DNA from: JBCBTD01 sp039818825
GTDB lineage: Bacteria; Pseudomonadota; Alphaproteobacteria; Geminicoccales; Geminicoccaceae
Direction: 5' to 3'
Assembly: GCA_039818825.1 (NCBI GenBank)
Contig: JBCBTD010000001.1
Coordinates: 1-64,000 of the forward strand
DNA: 64,000 nucleotides
The notes below the pieces were generated by a model, which was given only the letters and a program-made list of their open reading frames with translations, did no database searches and was not told where the DNA came from. The position numbers were made by a program, and so were the translations under genes. This document shows, in pieces, positions 51,673 to 60,646 of this stretch. Position 1 is the stretch's first letter. Each line of letters starts with the position of its first letter.

Positions 51673-52827
51673 TCAGGCGCAGCCGCGCCGGGCAAGATCC
51701 CCGAACAGATCACGCAGGCCGTAGGTCCAGGGGGGAATCTCGTCGGCACGGCCGACGCAGTTGACCAGCCGACCAAGATCGTCGGCCGCGATCACCACCA
51801 CGTCGCCGTGATGATGGGTGAAGCCCATGCCCGGCTCGCCACGGTCGTCGACGGGTGCGAACATGGTTCCGCACATCAAGAACACACCGTCCGGGTACTG
51901 GTGGCTGGCGTTCAGCGCCTGAGCCGCAAGATCGCTCGGATCGCGGCTGATCGCCGCCATCGAGCTTCGTCCGGACATGGTGAAGCCGTCGACGCCTTTG
52001 ACCTCCAAGTGGACGACGGTCCGGCGGAGCTGGTCCAGCCCGTAGTCATCGTCGAACAGCCGGACGAACGGTCCCAGAGCGCAAGCGCCGTTGTTGTCTT
52101 TCGCGCGACCGAGGAGCAGGGCGCTGCGGCCTTCGACGTCACGGAGATTGACGTCGTTGCCCAGGGTGGCACCGACGATCCGGCCATCGGCGGCGATGGC
52201 GAGCACCACCTCCGGTTCCGGATTGTTCCACGACGACGCCCGATGCACGCCGATCCTTGCACCACTGCCAACCGCCGCCATCGCCGGCGCTTTGGTGAAG
52301 ATTTCGGCGTCGGGGCCGATGCCGACCTCGAGATAGGCCGACCAAAGGTTCCGTGCCTGCAAGGTCGATTTCAGGGTGTTGGCCTCGGCGCTGCCCGGAC
52401 GGATCGCGGCAAGGTCGGAGCCGATCAGCTCGGTCATCTCGCGCCGTGCGGCATCCGCCCGCGCCGGGTCACCGCCCGCCTGCTCCTCGATGACGCGCTC
52501 TAGCAGGCTGGCGACGAAGGTGACGCCGGCCGCCTTGATCGGCTGCAGATCGGCAGGGGCCAGGAGGTGGGTGAGGCCCGCCTCTCGCTGGTCCCAGCCA
52601 CTCACGGCGACGACGTCGGCGAGCGCACCGACCGGTTCGGCATCTGCAGCAGCCAGGGCTCGGGCGGGCTCCGCTTCGCGCAGGAGGTCGGCAACCGTGG
52701 GGAAGGCGGCCGTCACGTCCAGCACCATGCCGTCGCGCACCGTGGCGACCGAAGCGCCGAGCCCCGGCCGCCAGATGCGGCCGACCAGGGTGGCCTCTGC
52801 CGGCAGGGCCGGATCGAGATCCGTCAC
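51673..52827 (-). CDS. fumarylacetoacetate hydrolase family protein
   Basis: A 384-residue protein with an N-terminal cap and a C-terminal FAH fold: KAPAMAAVGSGARIGVHRASSWNNPEPEVVLAI (metal Glu residues), GATLGNDVNLRDVEGRSALLLGRAKDNNGACALGPF and a GFTHHHGD motif near the end. It should hydrolyse a carbon-carbon bond in a ketoacid. The next gene overlaps it by 4 nt and encodes an acyl-CoA synthetase, so the two may form a degradation step. Confidence 0.92.
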   Translation of the reverse strand: MTDLDPALPAEATLVGRIWRPGLGASVATVRDGMVLDVTAAFPTVADLLREAEPARALAAADAEPVGALADVVAVSGWDQREAGLTHLLAPADLQPIKAAGVTFVASLLERVIEEQAGGDPARADAARREMTELIGSDLAAIRPGSAEANTLKSTLQARNLWSAYLEVGIGPDAEIFTKAPAMAAVGSGARIGVHRASSWNNPEPEVVLAIAADGRIVGATLGNDVNLRDVEGRSALLLGRAKDNNGACALGPFVRLFDDDYGLDQLRRTVVHLEVKGVDGFTMSGRSSMAAISRDPSDLAAQALNASHQYPDGVFLMCGTMFAPVDDRGEPGMGFTHHHGDVVVIAADDLGRLVNCVGRADEIPPWTYGLRDLFGDLARRGCA

Positions 52828-54479
52828 GGTGCGTCCTGTCGCGCTTGATCGCGCAGCACGGCTTTTTGAACCTTGCCGGTCGAGGTCTTGGGCAGGTCGC
52901 CGAAGATGATCGCCTTCGGCGCCTTGAAATGGGCAAGCTCGTTACGGCAGTGGTCGATCAGCTCGGCTGCGGTGGCATTGGCGCCCGGTTTCAACGTGAC
53001 GAAGGCGCAGGGCGTTTCGCCCCACGTCGGATCGGGCCTTGCCACCACCGCCGCGTCCATCACGGCTGGATGGCGGAACAGCGCGCTCTCGACCTCGATC
53101 GACGAGACGTTTTCGCCGCCGGAGATGATGATGTCCTTGGAGCGGTCCTTGATCTCGACATAGCCGTCGGGATGGGTCACGGCGAGGTCGCCGGTGTGGA
53201 ACCAACCGCCGGCGAACGCTTTCTCGGTAGCTGCCGTATTGCCGAGATAGCCCTTCATCACGATGTGCCCGCGCATCATGATTTCGCCGATCGTCGTGCC
53301 GTCCGCCGGCAGCGGCGCGAGCGTTGCCGGATCGCGCACCGACAGCCCCTCCAGGACCGGATAGCGTACACCCTGCCGCGCCAGCTTCTCGGCCTTGGCG
53401 GCGGCCGGCAAGGCGTCCCACGCCTCGTTCCAGGCGCAGACCGTGGCCGGTCCGTAGACCTCGGTCAGACCGTAGGCGTGGGTCACGTGGAAGCCACGCG
53501 CCGCCATCCGTTCGAGGATGGCCGCCGGTGGTGCTGAAGCGGCCGTCATCATCCGCACTTCGTGGCCGATCGGCGCATGCAGGCCGTCGTCGGCGTTGGC
53601 GATCAGATTCATGACGACCGGCGCGCCACAAAGGTGGGTGACACCCTCGGCGGCGATGGCGCCCAGGATCGTCTCGTCCGTCAGCGTGCGCAGGCAAACG
53701 TGGGTCCCGGCCTTCAGGCAGATCGTCCAGGGAAAGCACCAGCCGTTGCAGTGGAACATCGGCAGGGTCCAAAGATAGACCGGCGCGTCGCCGAGATCCC
53801 AGACCAGCGTGTTGCCGACGGCATTCAGGTAAGCGCCGCGGTGGTGGTAGACGACGCCCTTGGGCTCGCCGGTCGTGCCTGAGGTGTAGTTGAGGCTGAT
53901 CGCCTGCCATTCGTCGGCCGGCGCGAACGGCACGAAGTCCGCAGCCCCGCGCGTCAGCAGCTCCTCGTAGTCGAGAGCGCCCAGCCGTTCGCCCATTGCC
54001 GCGGGATCGACGAGGTCGACGACCACCACCTCGCGACCGCACGCCGCCAAGGCCTGGCGGACGACCTCGTGGTACTCGCTGTCGGCGATCAGCACCTTGG
54101 CGCCGCCGTGGCGCAGGATGTAGCCGACGGTGGCGGCGTCGAGCCGGGTGTTGAGCGCGTTGAGGACGGCACCCGCCAGCGGCACGCCATAATGCGCCTC
54201 CAAGAGCGCTGGCACGTTCGGTGCCATGACGGCGACCGTATCGCCCGGGCCGACACCGAGCGAGGCGAGGCCGGCGGCCAACCGGTGGCAGCGCGCGCGC
54301 AGTTCGGTGTAGGTGAGGGTGGTCGTGCCGTAGCGCACCGCGACACGCGCCGGATAGGTGTCGGCGGAGCGCTCGAGAAAGCCGAGCGGCGTCAATGGCG
54401 CGTGGTTGGCCGCGTTGGGGCCGAGGTCGCGTTCGTACACGCTGTCGGGCGGGAACACCGCGGTGCGGCGAGCTTCCAA
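52824..54479 (-). CDS. AMP-forming acyl-CoA synthetase
   Basis: A 551-residue ANL-superfamily enzyme. The P-loop NYTSGTTGEPKGVVYHHRG, the adenylate motif THAYGLTEVYGPATV, WFHTGDLAVTHPDGYVEIKDRSKD and the C-terminal Lys in KTSTGKVQKAVLR are intact. It resembles medium-chain or aryl acyl-CoA synthetases that start VYERDLGPNAANHAPL. TTG 54479 is preferred because GGGAGG lies 5 nt upstream; GTG 54458 is possible. It precedes the FAH-family gene and is divergent from prpE. Confidence 0.92.
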   Translation of the reverse strand: MEARRTAVFPPDSVYERDLGPNAANHAPLTPLGFLERSADTYPARVAVRYGTTTLTYTELRARCHRLAAGLASLGVGPGDTVAVMAPNVPALLEAHYGVPLAGAVLNALNTRLDAATVGYILRHGGAKVLIADSEYHEVVRQALAACGREVVVVDLVDPAAMGERLGALDYEELLTRGAADFVPFAPADEWQAISLNYTSGTTGEPKGVVYHHRGAYLNAVGNTLVWDLGDAPVYLWTLPMFHCNGWCFPWTICLKAGTHVCLRTLTDETILGAIAAEGVTHLCGAPVVMNLIANADDGLHAPIGHEVRMMTAASAPPAAILERMAARGFHVTHAYGLTEVYGPATVCAWNEAWDALPAAAKAEKLARQGVRYPVLEGLSVRDPATLAPLPADGTTIGEIMMRGHIVMKGYLGNTAATEKAFAGGWFHTGDLAVTHPDGYVEIKDRSKDIIISGGENVSSIEVESALFRHPAVMDAAVVARPDPTWGETPCAFVTLKPGANATAAELIDHCRNELAHFKAPKAIIFGDLPKTSTGKVQKAVLRDQARQDAP

Positions 54480-54636
54480 ACGTGGCCTCCCGTCAAAGCT
54501 CGTTGGTTGGTCTCGCACCTCACCGCCAGCGACCAGCGCTGTCAACGCAGCGTTGGCCCCTTCGTCCGGATGGCCCGCCGCGTGGCGCTGGGTTACGGCG
54601 AACCCAAGCAAAGTACATTCAGGGGAGCGCACGACG

Positions 54637-56526
54637 ATGAACGTTCAGGACCAGATCCGCGAGCGATCGTTGCAGCAGCCCGATGCGTTTTGGGGCGAAG
54701 CCGCCGAGGGCCTGCACTGGGACCGTCGCTGGACCAAGGTGCTCGAAGACGGCCGTGCGCCCTTCTACCGCTGGTTCGAAGGCGGCCAGCTCAACACCTG
54801 CTACAACGCCGTCGACCGCCATGTCGCCGATGGCCGGGCCAATCAGGCGGCCATCATCTACGACAGCCCGGTCACCGACACCGTCCGGAAGATCACCTTC
54901 GCCGAGCTCCAGGACCAGGTGGCGCGCTTCGCCGGCGTCTTGGTGACCCACGGCGTGAACAAGGGCGACCGGGTCATCGTCTACATGCCGATGGTGCCGG
55001 AGGCGCTGGTCGCCATGCTGGCCTGCGCGCGGATCGGCGCCGTCCACTCGGTCGTGTTCGGCGGGTTCGCCGCCAACGAGTTGGCAACCCGGATCGACGA
55101 CGCCAAACCCGTCGTCATCGTCTCGGCTAGCTGCGGCGTCGAGGTCAACCGGGTGATCCCGTACAAGCCGCTGCTCGACGGTGCGATCGAGGCGTCGGCG
55201 CACAAGCCGCGCCACTGCATCATCATGCAGCGGCCGCAGGTCGAAGCGCCGCTCGAGGCCGGCCGCGACGTCGACTGGGCCAAGGCCGCGGCGGCGACGA
55301 ACCCCGTCGATTGCGTGCCCGTGGACGCCAGCGACCCGCTCTACATCCTCTACACCTCGGGCACGACCGGCCAGCCCAAGGGCGTGGTCCGCGACAATGG
55401 CGGCCACGCGACGGCGCTCCTGTGGTCGATGCGCAACCTCTACGACGTCAAGCCGGGCGAGGTTTACTGGGCCGCGTCCGACGTCGGCTGGGTCGTCGGT
55501 CACAGCTACATCTGCTACGCGCCGCTGCTCAACGGCAACACCACCGTGATCTACGAAGGCAAGCCGGTCGGCACGCCCGACCCCGGCGCTTTCTGGCGCG
55601 TGATCAGCCAGCACAAGGTCGAGGTGATGTTCACGGCACCCACGGCCTTCCGCGCCATCCGCAAGGAAGACCCCGAAGGTGCGTTCATCAAGAAGTACGA
55701 CCTCAGCCACTTCCGGGCGTTGTTCCTCGCCGGCGAACGCTGTGATCCGGACACGCTCCTGTGGGCCGAAGCCCAGCTCGGCGTGCCGGTGATCGACCAC
55801 TGGTGGCAGACCGAGACGGGCTGGGCGATCGCCGCCAACTGCATCGGCCTCGAGCAACTGCCGATCAAGCCCGGCTCACCGACCAAGGCGGTGCCCGGTT
55901 ACGACGTGCGTATCCTCGACGAGGAAGGCGCCGAGCTGCCGGACGGGCAGATCGGCGCCATCTGCATCAAGCTGCCGATGCCGCCGTCTTGCCTCTCGAC
56001 CCTGTGGGGCAATGACGAGCGCTACGTGCAGAGTTACCTGACGCGCTATCCCGGCTACTACTTGTCCGGCGATGCCGGCTACCGCGACGAAGACGGTTAT
56101 CTCTACATCATGAGCCGCATCGACGACATCATCAACGTCGCCGGCCACCGCCTCTCGACCGGCCAGATGGAAGAGGTGCTGGCGAGCCACCCCGACGTTG
56201 CCGAGTGCGCGGTGATCGGTGTGGCCGACGATCTCAAGGGCGAGCTGCCGCTCGGCCTCGTGGTGCTGAAGTCGGGTGTGGCCAAGGCGGAAGACGACGT
56301 CCGCGGCGAGCTGGTGCAGCGGGTCCGTGACGAGATCGGCCCGGTCGCTGCCTTCAAGCTGGTGGCCGTCGTCGGCCGTCTGCCAAAAACCCGCTCCGGC
56401 AAAATCCTCCGCGGCACGATGAAGAAGATCGCCGACCAGCAAGAGTACAAGATGCCAGCGACCATCGACGATCCGACCATCCTGGAAGAGATCGACGAAG
56501 CCCTGAAGCCGCTGGGGTACGGGTGA
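54637..56526 (+). CDS. prpE: propionyl-CoA synthetase
   Basis: A 629-residue acyl-CoA synthetase of the PrpE group. The N-terminal ERSLQQPDAFWGEAAEGLHWDRRW matches this family, and YTSGTTGQPKGVVRDNGGHA, WWQTETGWAIAAN and the C-terminal catalytic Lys in LPKTRSGKILRGTM are intact. AGGGGAG sits upstream of ATG 54637. The lysine in that last motif is the acylation site that sirtuins reactivate in related enzymes, and a sirtuin gene is present at 12654. It is divergent from the other acyl-CoA synthetase. Confidence 0.95.
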   Translation: MNVQDQIRERSLQQPDAFWGEAAEGLHWDRRWTKVLEDGRAPFYRWFEGGQLNTCYNAVDRHVADGRANQAAIIYDSPVTDTVRKITFAELQDQVARFAGVLVTHGVNKGDRVIVYMPMVPEALVAMLACARIGAVHSVVFGGFAANELATRIDDAKPVVIVSASCGVEVNRVIPYKPLLDGAIEASAHKPRHCIIMQRPQVEAPLEAGRDVDWAKAAAATNPVDCVPVDASDPLYILYTSGTTGQPKGVVRDNGGHATALLWSMRNLYDVKPGEVYWAASDVGWVVGHSYICYAPLLNGNTTVIYEGKPVGTPDPGAFWRVISQHKVEVMFTAPTAFRAIRKEDPEGAFIKKYDLSHFRALFLAGERCDPDTLLWAEAQLGVPVIDHWWQTETGWAIAANCIGLEQLPIKPGSPTKAVPGYDVRILDEEGAELPDGQIGAICIKLPMPPSCLSTLWGNDERYVQSYLTRYPGYYLSGDAGYRDEDGYLYIMSRIDDIINVAGHRLSTGQMEEVLASHPDVAECAVIGVADDLKGELPLGLVVLKSGVAKAEDDVRGELVQRVRDEIGPVAAFKLVAVVGRLPKTRSGKILRGTMKKIADQQEYKMPATIDDPTILEEIDEALKPLGYG

Positions 56527-56830
56527 GGGTCGGAGGCGTGGGGGATCAGGGCGTTGGCCAGCGATCCTCCAGGCCCTTGTGGCTCTGACCGTGCGGCGTC
56601 GGACGCGAACAGTCTCATGAAACGCGCGTTTCGGACGGGGAGCGGTATTTGAGTGATGCGAAACTACAAGCCTTAGATCCGGCGATGAGCGGCCGTACCA
56701 CGCCCCACGGCCGCCGTCTGCTCGCCTGGGCGGTCAGACGTCGAAGGCTGCCATCCGTTTGGATAGGATGTGGGTGGACTGCAGTTCGAGATAGATAGGG
56801 CGTCAAGTCCACTAGACAGTGAGATTTGCG

Positions 56831-57187
56831 ATGGTAGTTCGGATGAGCTTGCTTGCTATCGGTTTGGTGGCCTGCGGCGGGTTTCCGGCCGGAAGTCAAG
56901 CTCTTTCCTGTCGCACCGACAGCTTCGGTAACACCTACTGCAGCGACGGGACAAATTACCGCACCGACAGCTTCGGAAACACTTACGACAATCGCGGCAA
57001 TTCCTGGCGCTCCGACAGCTTCGGTAATACCTATGGTAGTGATGGGACAAACTACCGCGCCGACAGCTTCGGCAATATCTATGACAATCGAGGCAACTCA
57101 TGGCGCACCGACAGCTTCGGTAATACATATGGTAGCAACGGAACGACATGCAGACAGGATGGCTTCGGCAACATCTACTGTAACTAA
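56831..57187 (+). CDS. small secreted protein of 16-residue tandem repeats
   Basis: A protein of about 118 residues. The hydrophobic start LLAIGLVACGGFPAGSQALS is a signal segment, possibly lipoprotein-like at VACGG. The mature part is six tandem copies of a 16-residue unit of the form R-x-D-S-F-G-N-T-Y followed by a Gly/Asn-rich linker and Trp, Tyr or Cys. Cysteines occur only in the first and last copies. Such SFGNTY repeats appear in secreted bacterial proteins of unknown role. The nucleotide repeats are diverged, so selection has acted on the protein. The start is ATG 56831 or GTG 56819. Confidence 0.85.
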   Translation: MVVRMSLLAIGLVACGGFPAGSQALSCRTDSFGNTYCSDGTNYRTDSFGNTYDNRGNSWRSDSFGNTYGSDGTNYRADSFGNIYDNRGNSWRTDSFGNTYGSNGTTCRQDGFGNIYCN

Positions 57188-57307
57188 GTAGTAATTTTTT
57201 TTAGGCCATGAACGTCCAGTTTGTGCGGCGGCACAAACACACAAGCGTCGCATCATTCAGTTGTAGTACGCGTCAAGCGCTGTTTAATCGGCAGGAGTGT
57301 TGGGATC

Positions 57308-57820
57308 GTGCCCTCCAATGTGGACACCTCATCCATCCCTGCAGAACTGCCCAGAGATGCAGCAGCCAATCGCCTATTCTCACTTATTGGACAACTTTCG
57401 GTTGCTTGGGCGAATGTCGAGTTGGTACTTGATGTAATTGTCTTCATAGTGCATGAAAAAACACCCTTGGAACAAGAGAGGCCAAAAAGCTTAAGCAGAA
57501 AAATTAGGTACTTCAAGAAATTTAATGATCTTGTTCTTTGCAGTGATGATAAAATGAAGTTGACCATGGCAAAAGTTGCAGAAAAGCTCTTACGTCACGT
57601 CGATGCTAGGAACATGATTATCCATGGCTGTGTCGTAGAATTTGGCACCGACCATCAGAGCGCCACGTTTGAAAAAATTACATCGCGCGGAAAAAGAATT
57701 GACTTCGTTACCCGAACATTTGACGCTAGACAAATAGAATACGAAGTCTTTTCTATCTCTCAAGTTTTTTCTCTGCTGCGTAATTTAGCCCTAAGCTTAA
57801 TGAAGCGAAGTCGCCAATAG
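57308..57820 (+). CDS. HEPN-like protein of unknown function, low GC
   Basis: A protein of about 170 residues with a helical profile. It carries R101-N102-x3-H106 in DARNMIIHGCV, the R-N-x3-H pattern seen in HEPN-domain RNases and related HEPN proteins. The surrounding helix (SVAWANVELVLDVIVFIV and AKVAEKLLRHVDARN) fits a HEPN core. GTG 57308 follows AGGAG by 10 nt. AT content is clearly higher than in the neighbours, suggesting recent acquisition. No partner MNT nucleotidyltransferase or antitoxin is adjacent. The HEPN call is a motif reading, not proof. Confidence 0.6.
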   Translation: MPSNVDTSSIPAELPRDAAANRLFSLIGQLSVAWANVELVLDVIVFIVHEKTPLEQERPKSLSRKIRYFKKFNDLVLCSDDKMKLTMAKVAEKLLRHVDARNMIIHGCVVEFGTDHQSATFEKITSRGKRIDFVTRTFDARQIEYEVFSISQVFSLLRNLALSLMKRSRQ

Positions 57821-58004
57821 ACTGTGCTTACGCTGCGCACGATCCCCAAGCCTGCTCATCGGCAGTTTTGGGTTGTAGCAAGACACCCACTCTATGTCCG
57901 CAAAAGGCCGAACAGCGACCTACGCTGACGTTGCGCGCAGCAGCGCACCGAGGCGGATGGACCTCACGACCTTGCGTTCCTGCGCCCACCATCTTCGGGC
58001 CGCC

Positions 58005-59000
58005 CTACACGCCCAGATACTGCATCACCGTCAACAAGCCGTCGCGGTCGTCGAGGGTGCGGACGCCGTCGAGCCAGCTCTCGAGCAGCTCGGGGTTGGT
58101 GGTGAGCCAGTCGGCGGCGGCGCGTTCTGGGGGAATGGCGGCGTCGATGATCATCGCCATCACCTGGTTCTCGTAATCGAGGGTGAAGCCGAGGTTCTGC
58201 AGGAGCTTGCCGACATTGGGGCAGTCTTCGAGATAGCCGCCGCGGACGGTGGTGTGGACCGTCGCCGCACCCTGGGCCGGGCCGAAGACGTCATCGCCGC
58301 CCTCGAGATAGGTGATGTCCCAGGTCGAGTTGATCGGGTGTGGTTCCCAGGCGAGAAACAGGATCGGCGCCTCGGCCATGACCGCGTCGTCGACCGCATC
58401 GACCATCGCCCGCTCGCCGCCCTCCATCAGCCGGAAGTCGCCGAGGCCGAACTGGTCGTCGAGGATCATCGCCTGGATCAACCGGTTGCCGTCATTGCCC
58501 GGCTCGATCCCGTGGACCCGCCGGCCCAGAGGCTCGGCGAAGTCGGCGATGTCGTCGAAGCTCCGGAGGCCCTGCTCGGCGAGGTAGGTCGGCACCGCCA
58601 GGGTGAAACGCGCACCCTCGAGGTTGGTGCGAACCCCGTCGATCCCGCCCGACGCAAGGTAGGGAGCAACGTCGTCGGCCATGGTCGGCAGCCAGGTGCC
58701 GAGAAACACGTCGGCCTTGTCCTGGGCGAGGGCGCGGAACACGTCGGTCACCGGCCACGTCTCGACCTCCGTGCGGTAACCGAGCGCTTCGAGCAGCGTG
58801 GTGGCGGTGGCGGTGGTGGTCTGGATGTCGCTCCAGCCGACGGTGGCGAAGCGGACCGTGGAGCAGCCTTCGGGATCGGCAGCGACGATGCCAGCCGTGG
58901 GGCCAGCGGTGGGGCCAGCAGCGGGGCCAGCGGCAGGGGCTTCCGCCGTCACCGAGAGCGACAGCAGGATCGCCAGGGCTCCGAGCTTGCCGCCCGCCAT
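58005..59000 (-). CDS. choline/glycine-betaine-type ABC substrate-binding protein
   Basis: A 331-residue periplasmic binding protein of the ProX/OpuAC family. VRFATVGWSDIQTTTATATTLLEALGY and DVFLGTWLPTMADDVAPYL resemble ChoX, including Trp residues that form the cation box. A signal peptide is followed by a short Ala-Gly-Pro repeat linker before the conserved Cys in DPEGCSTVRF. No permease or ATPase gene is adjacent, so it is an orphan component of a transporter encoded elsewhere. Confidence 0.9.
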   Translation of the reverse strand: MAGGKLGALAILLSLSVTAEAPAAGPAAGPTAGPTAGIVAADPEGCSTVRFATVGWSDIQTTTATATTLLEALGYRTEVETWPVTDVFRALAQDKADVFLGTWLPTMADDVAPYLASGGIDGVRTNLEGARFTLAVPTYLAEQGLRSFDDIADFAEPLGRRVHGIEPGNDGNRLIQAMILDDQFGLGDFRLMEGGERAMVDAVDDAVMAEAPILFLAWEPHPINSTWDITYLEGGDDVFGPAQGAATVHTTVRGGYLEDCPNVGKLLQNLGFTLDYENQVMAMIIDAAIPPERAAADWLTTNPELLESWLDGVRTLDDRDGLLTVMQYLGV

Positions 59001-59013
59001 TGGTCCGCCTCCC

Positions 59014-59424
59014 TCAGCCGGGCGCCTCGCCGCGGCGAGCCAACCAGCGTCCGACGTAGCGACGCGTCACCCGCATCGCCACCACGACAGCGACGATCCA
59101 CAGCGCTGCCGAAAGCGCAACGTAACTCATTGCCAAGAGCGGCGCACCCCGCTGCCACAGTTCCAACGTCTCCAGGCCGAACAACGAGAAGGTGGTGAAG
59201 CCACCGCAGAACCCGGTCATGACGAACAGCCGACCGCGGCTGCCGAGATCGATCGGGCCGGGCGGCTTCATCGCCTCGGCCGCCGCACCGATGAGGGCGG
59301 CACCGACGACGTTGGCGGCGAGGGTCGCCCAGGGAAAGCCGTCATGGGCCAGCGCCAGGGAAAGGCCGAAGCGGGCGAGGGCGCCGAGCGCCGACCCGAA
59401 CCCGACGGCAGCGAGGTTGCCCAC
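59014..59424 (-). CDS. crcB: fluoride channel subunit CrcB/Fluc (second of pair)
   Basis: A protein of about 136 residues with four membrane helices. ALGALARFGLSL, GFPWATLAANVVGAALIG and GFCGGFTTFSLFGLETLELW are CrcB hallmarks (the FTTFS fluoride-path motif). GTG 59424 is just inside the end of the upstream crcB. The gene pairs with another CrcB gene, and paired genes encode heterodimeric fluoride exporters. Confidence 0.92.
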   Translation of the reverse strand: MGNLAAVGFGSALGALARFGLSLALAHDGFPWATLAANVVGAALIGAAAEAMKPPGPIDLGSRGRLFVMTGFCGGFTTFSLFGLETLELWQRGAPLLAMSYVALSAALWIVAVVVAMRVTRRYVGRWLARRGEAPG

Positions 59425-59428
59425 GGGC

Positions 59429-59803
59429 TCAGGCGCTGCCGAAGACGAAGCCGATAGCGACGGCCGCAAGACCGAGCACGAGGCTGAGGCCGACATAGAC
59501 GGCGGCGCCGGCGATCGAACGCTCCTCGACCAGCACCGCGGCCTGCAGGGCGAGCGACGAGACCGTCGTGTAGCTGCCGAGCCCGCCAGTGGCGATCGCC
59601 GCGATCAGCCAAGCCGGCGCTGCGCCGAACGTCGCGACCGCGTAGCCGAGCAGGCCGGCGCCGCTGACGTTGACGATCAGGGTTCCCCAAGGCAGGCCGT
59701 CGCCGAACAGCCGGTCGAACGCTTCGCCGACCAGGAACCGGGCGACGCCACCGAGCGCACCGCCGAGGGCCACCGCAAGCAGGGTGAAGGGCTCGACGGT
59801 CAG
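59429..59803 (-). CDS. crcB: fluoride channel subunit CrcB/Fluc (first of pair)
   Basis: A protein of about 124 residues with four helices, the partner of the other CrcB. LGGALGGVARFLVGEAF, GLPWGTLIVNVSGAGLLGY and GGLGSYTTVSSLALQAAVL occupy the usual positions. CTG 59803 is preferred as start because GGAGG (59811-59815) is 7 nt upstream and the protein then begins with the expected short N-terminus. The next candidate, GTG 59773, removes part of helix 1 and lacks a ribosome site. The stop is 4 nt before the second gene. Confidence 0.9.
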   Translation of the reverse strand: MTVEPFTLLAVALGGALGGVARFLVGEAFDRLFGDGLPWGTLIVNVSGAGLLGYAVATFGAAPAWLIAAIATGGLGSYTTVSSLALQAAVLVEERSIAGAAVYVGLSLVLGLAAVAIGFVFGSA

Positions 59804-59865
59804 CGTTGTCCCTCCTGGATGATCCGTGGCAGAGATCGGTCCGCGACAGCGCCGGGGTGCCGACG

Positions 59866-60630
59866 ATGACGATGCCGACGGGTCAGCAGCTGACCTTTCT
59901 CTACACCGACGATCTGAAGCGGTCGGTCGCCTTCTATCAGCACGTGCTCGAACTGGAACCGGTGATCGACCAGGGGGCGGCGGTGCTGTTCCGGGTCAAC
60001 GCCGGCGCCTATCTGGGTGTGTGCGACCGCCCCGACCGGCCGCGTGGCACCGACGGTGTGATGGTCAGCTTCGTCGAGGACGACGTGGACGCGACCTACG
60101 CCAAGCTCTCGGCCCGCGGCGTCGTTTTCGACGGCCCGCCGGGTCCGCAGATGGATGGCCGGGTCTACGCCGCCTTCTTCCGCGATCCCGACGGCTACCG
60201 GCTGGAGATCCAGGCGTTCCGAGATCCGGCATGGGACGCGCTGTTCGCCGAGGACGGCAAACGCATCTACTCGGGCGCACCGTTCGAGGCGGCCGCGGGC
60301 TACGCCCGTGCGGTCGTCGACGGCGACCACGTCCACGTTTCGGGCACGACCGGCTTCGATCCGGCCAGCATGACCTTTCCCGAGGGCGTCGAAGCGCAGG
60401 CCGAGCAGTGCTTTCGCAACGTCGAGGCGGCGCTGACCCAGGCCGGCTGCACGCTCGCCGACCTGATCCGTGTTCGCGTGTTCACCGCGACCCGTGAGGA
60501 GTTCCAGCGGATCAAGCCGATCATCAAGCGGCACTGCGACGCCGCGAGGCCGGCCAACACCAGCGTGCTTTGCGAGCTCGACAGTCCGGCGATGCGCGTC
60601 GAAGTCGAAGCGACGGCCCGCCGGCGCTGA
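59866..60630 (+). CDS. fusion of VOC and RidA (YjgF/UK114) domains
   Basis: A 254-residue protein. Residues 1-110 form a VOC domain (LTFLYTDDLKRSVAFYQHVLELEP, then DGRVYAAFFRDPDGYRLEIQAF). Residues about 120-254 form a RidA domain (YARAVVDGDHVHVSGTTGFDP, EGVEAQAEQCFRNVEAALTQAGCTLADLIRVRVF and a late SVLCELDSPAMRVEVEA). RidA enzymes deaminate reactive enamine/imine intermediates. The join between the domains is direct and there is no stop between them. ATG 59866 has GGGGTG upstream. Confidence 0.9.
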   Translation: MTMPTGQQLTFLYTDDLKRSVAFYQHVLELEPVIDQGAAVLFRVNAGAYLGVCDRPDRPRGTDGVMVSFVEDDVDATYAKLSARGVVFDGPPGPQMDGRVYAAFFRDPDGYRLEIQAFRDPAWDALFAEDGKRIYSGAPFEAAAGYARAVVDGDHVHVSGTTGFDPASMTFPEGVEAQAEQCFRNVEAALTQAGCTLADLIRVRVFTATREEFQRIKPIIKRHCDAARPANTSVLCELDSPAMRVEVEATARRR

Positions 60631-60646
60631 CGGTCGACGGGCGGAG

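Noticed and set aside
56910..57180. Repeat array resembling CRISPR
   Set aside because: The repeats are 48-bp protein-coding units with no spacers and keep one reading frame.
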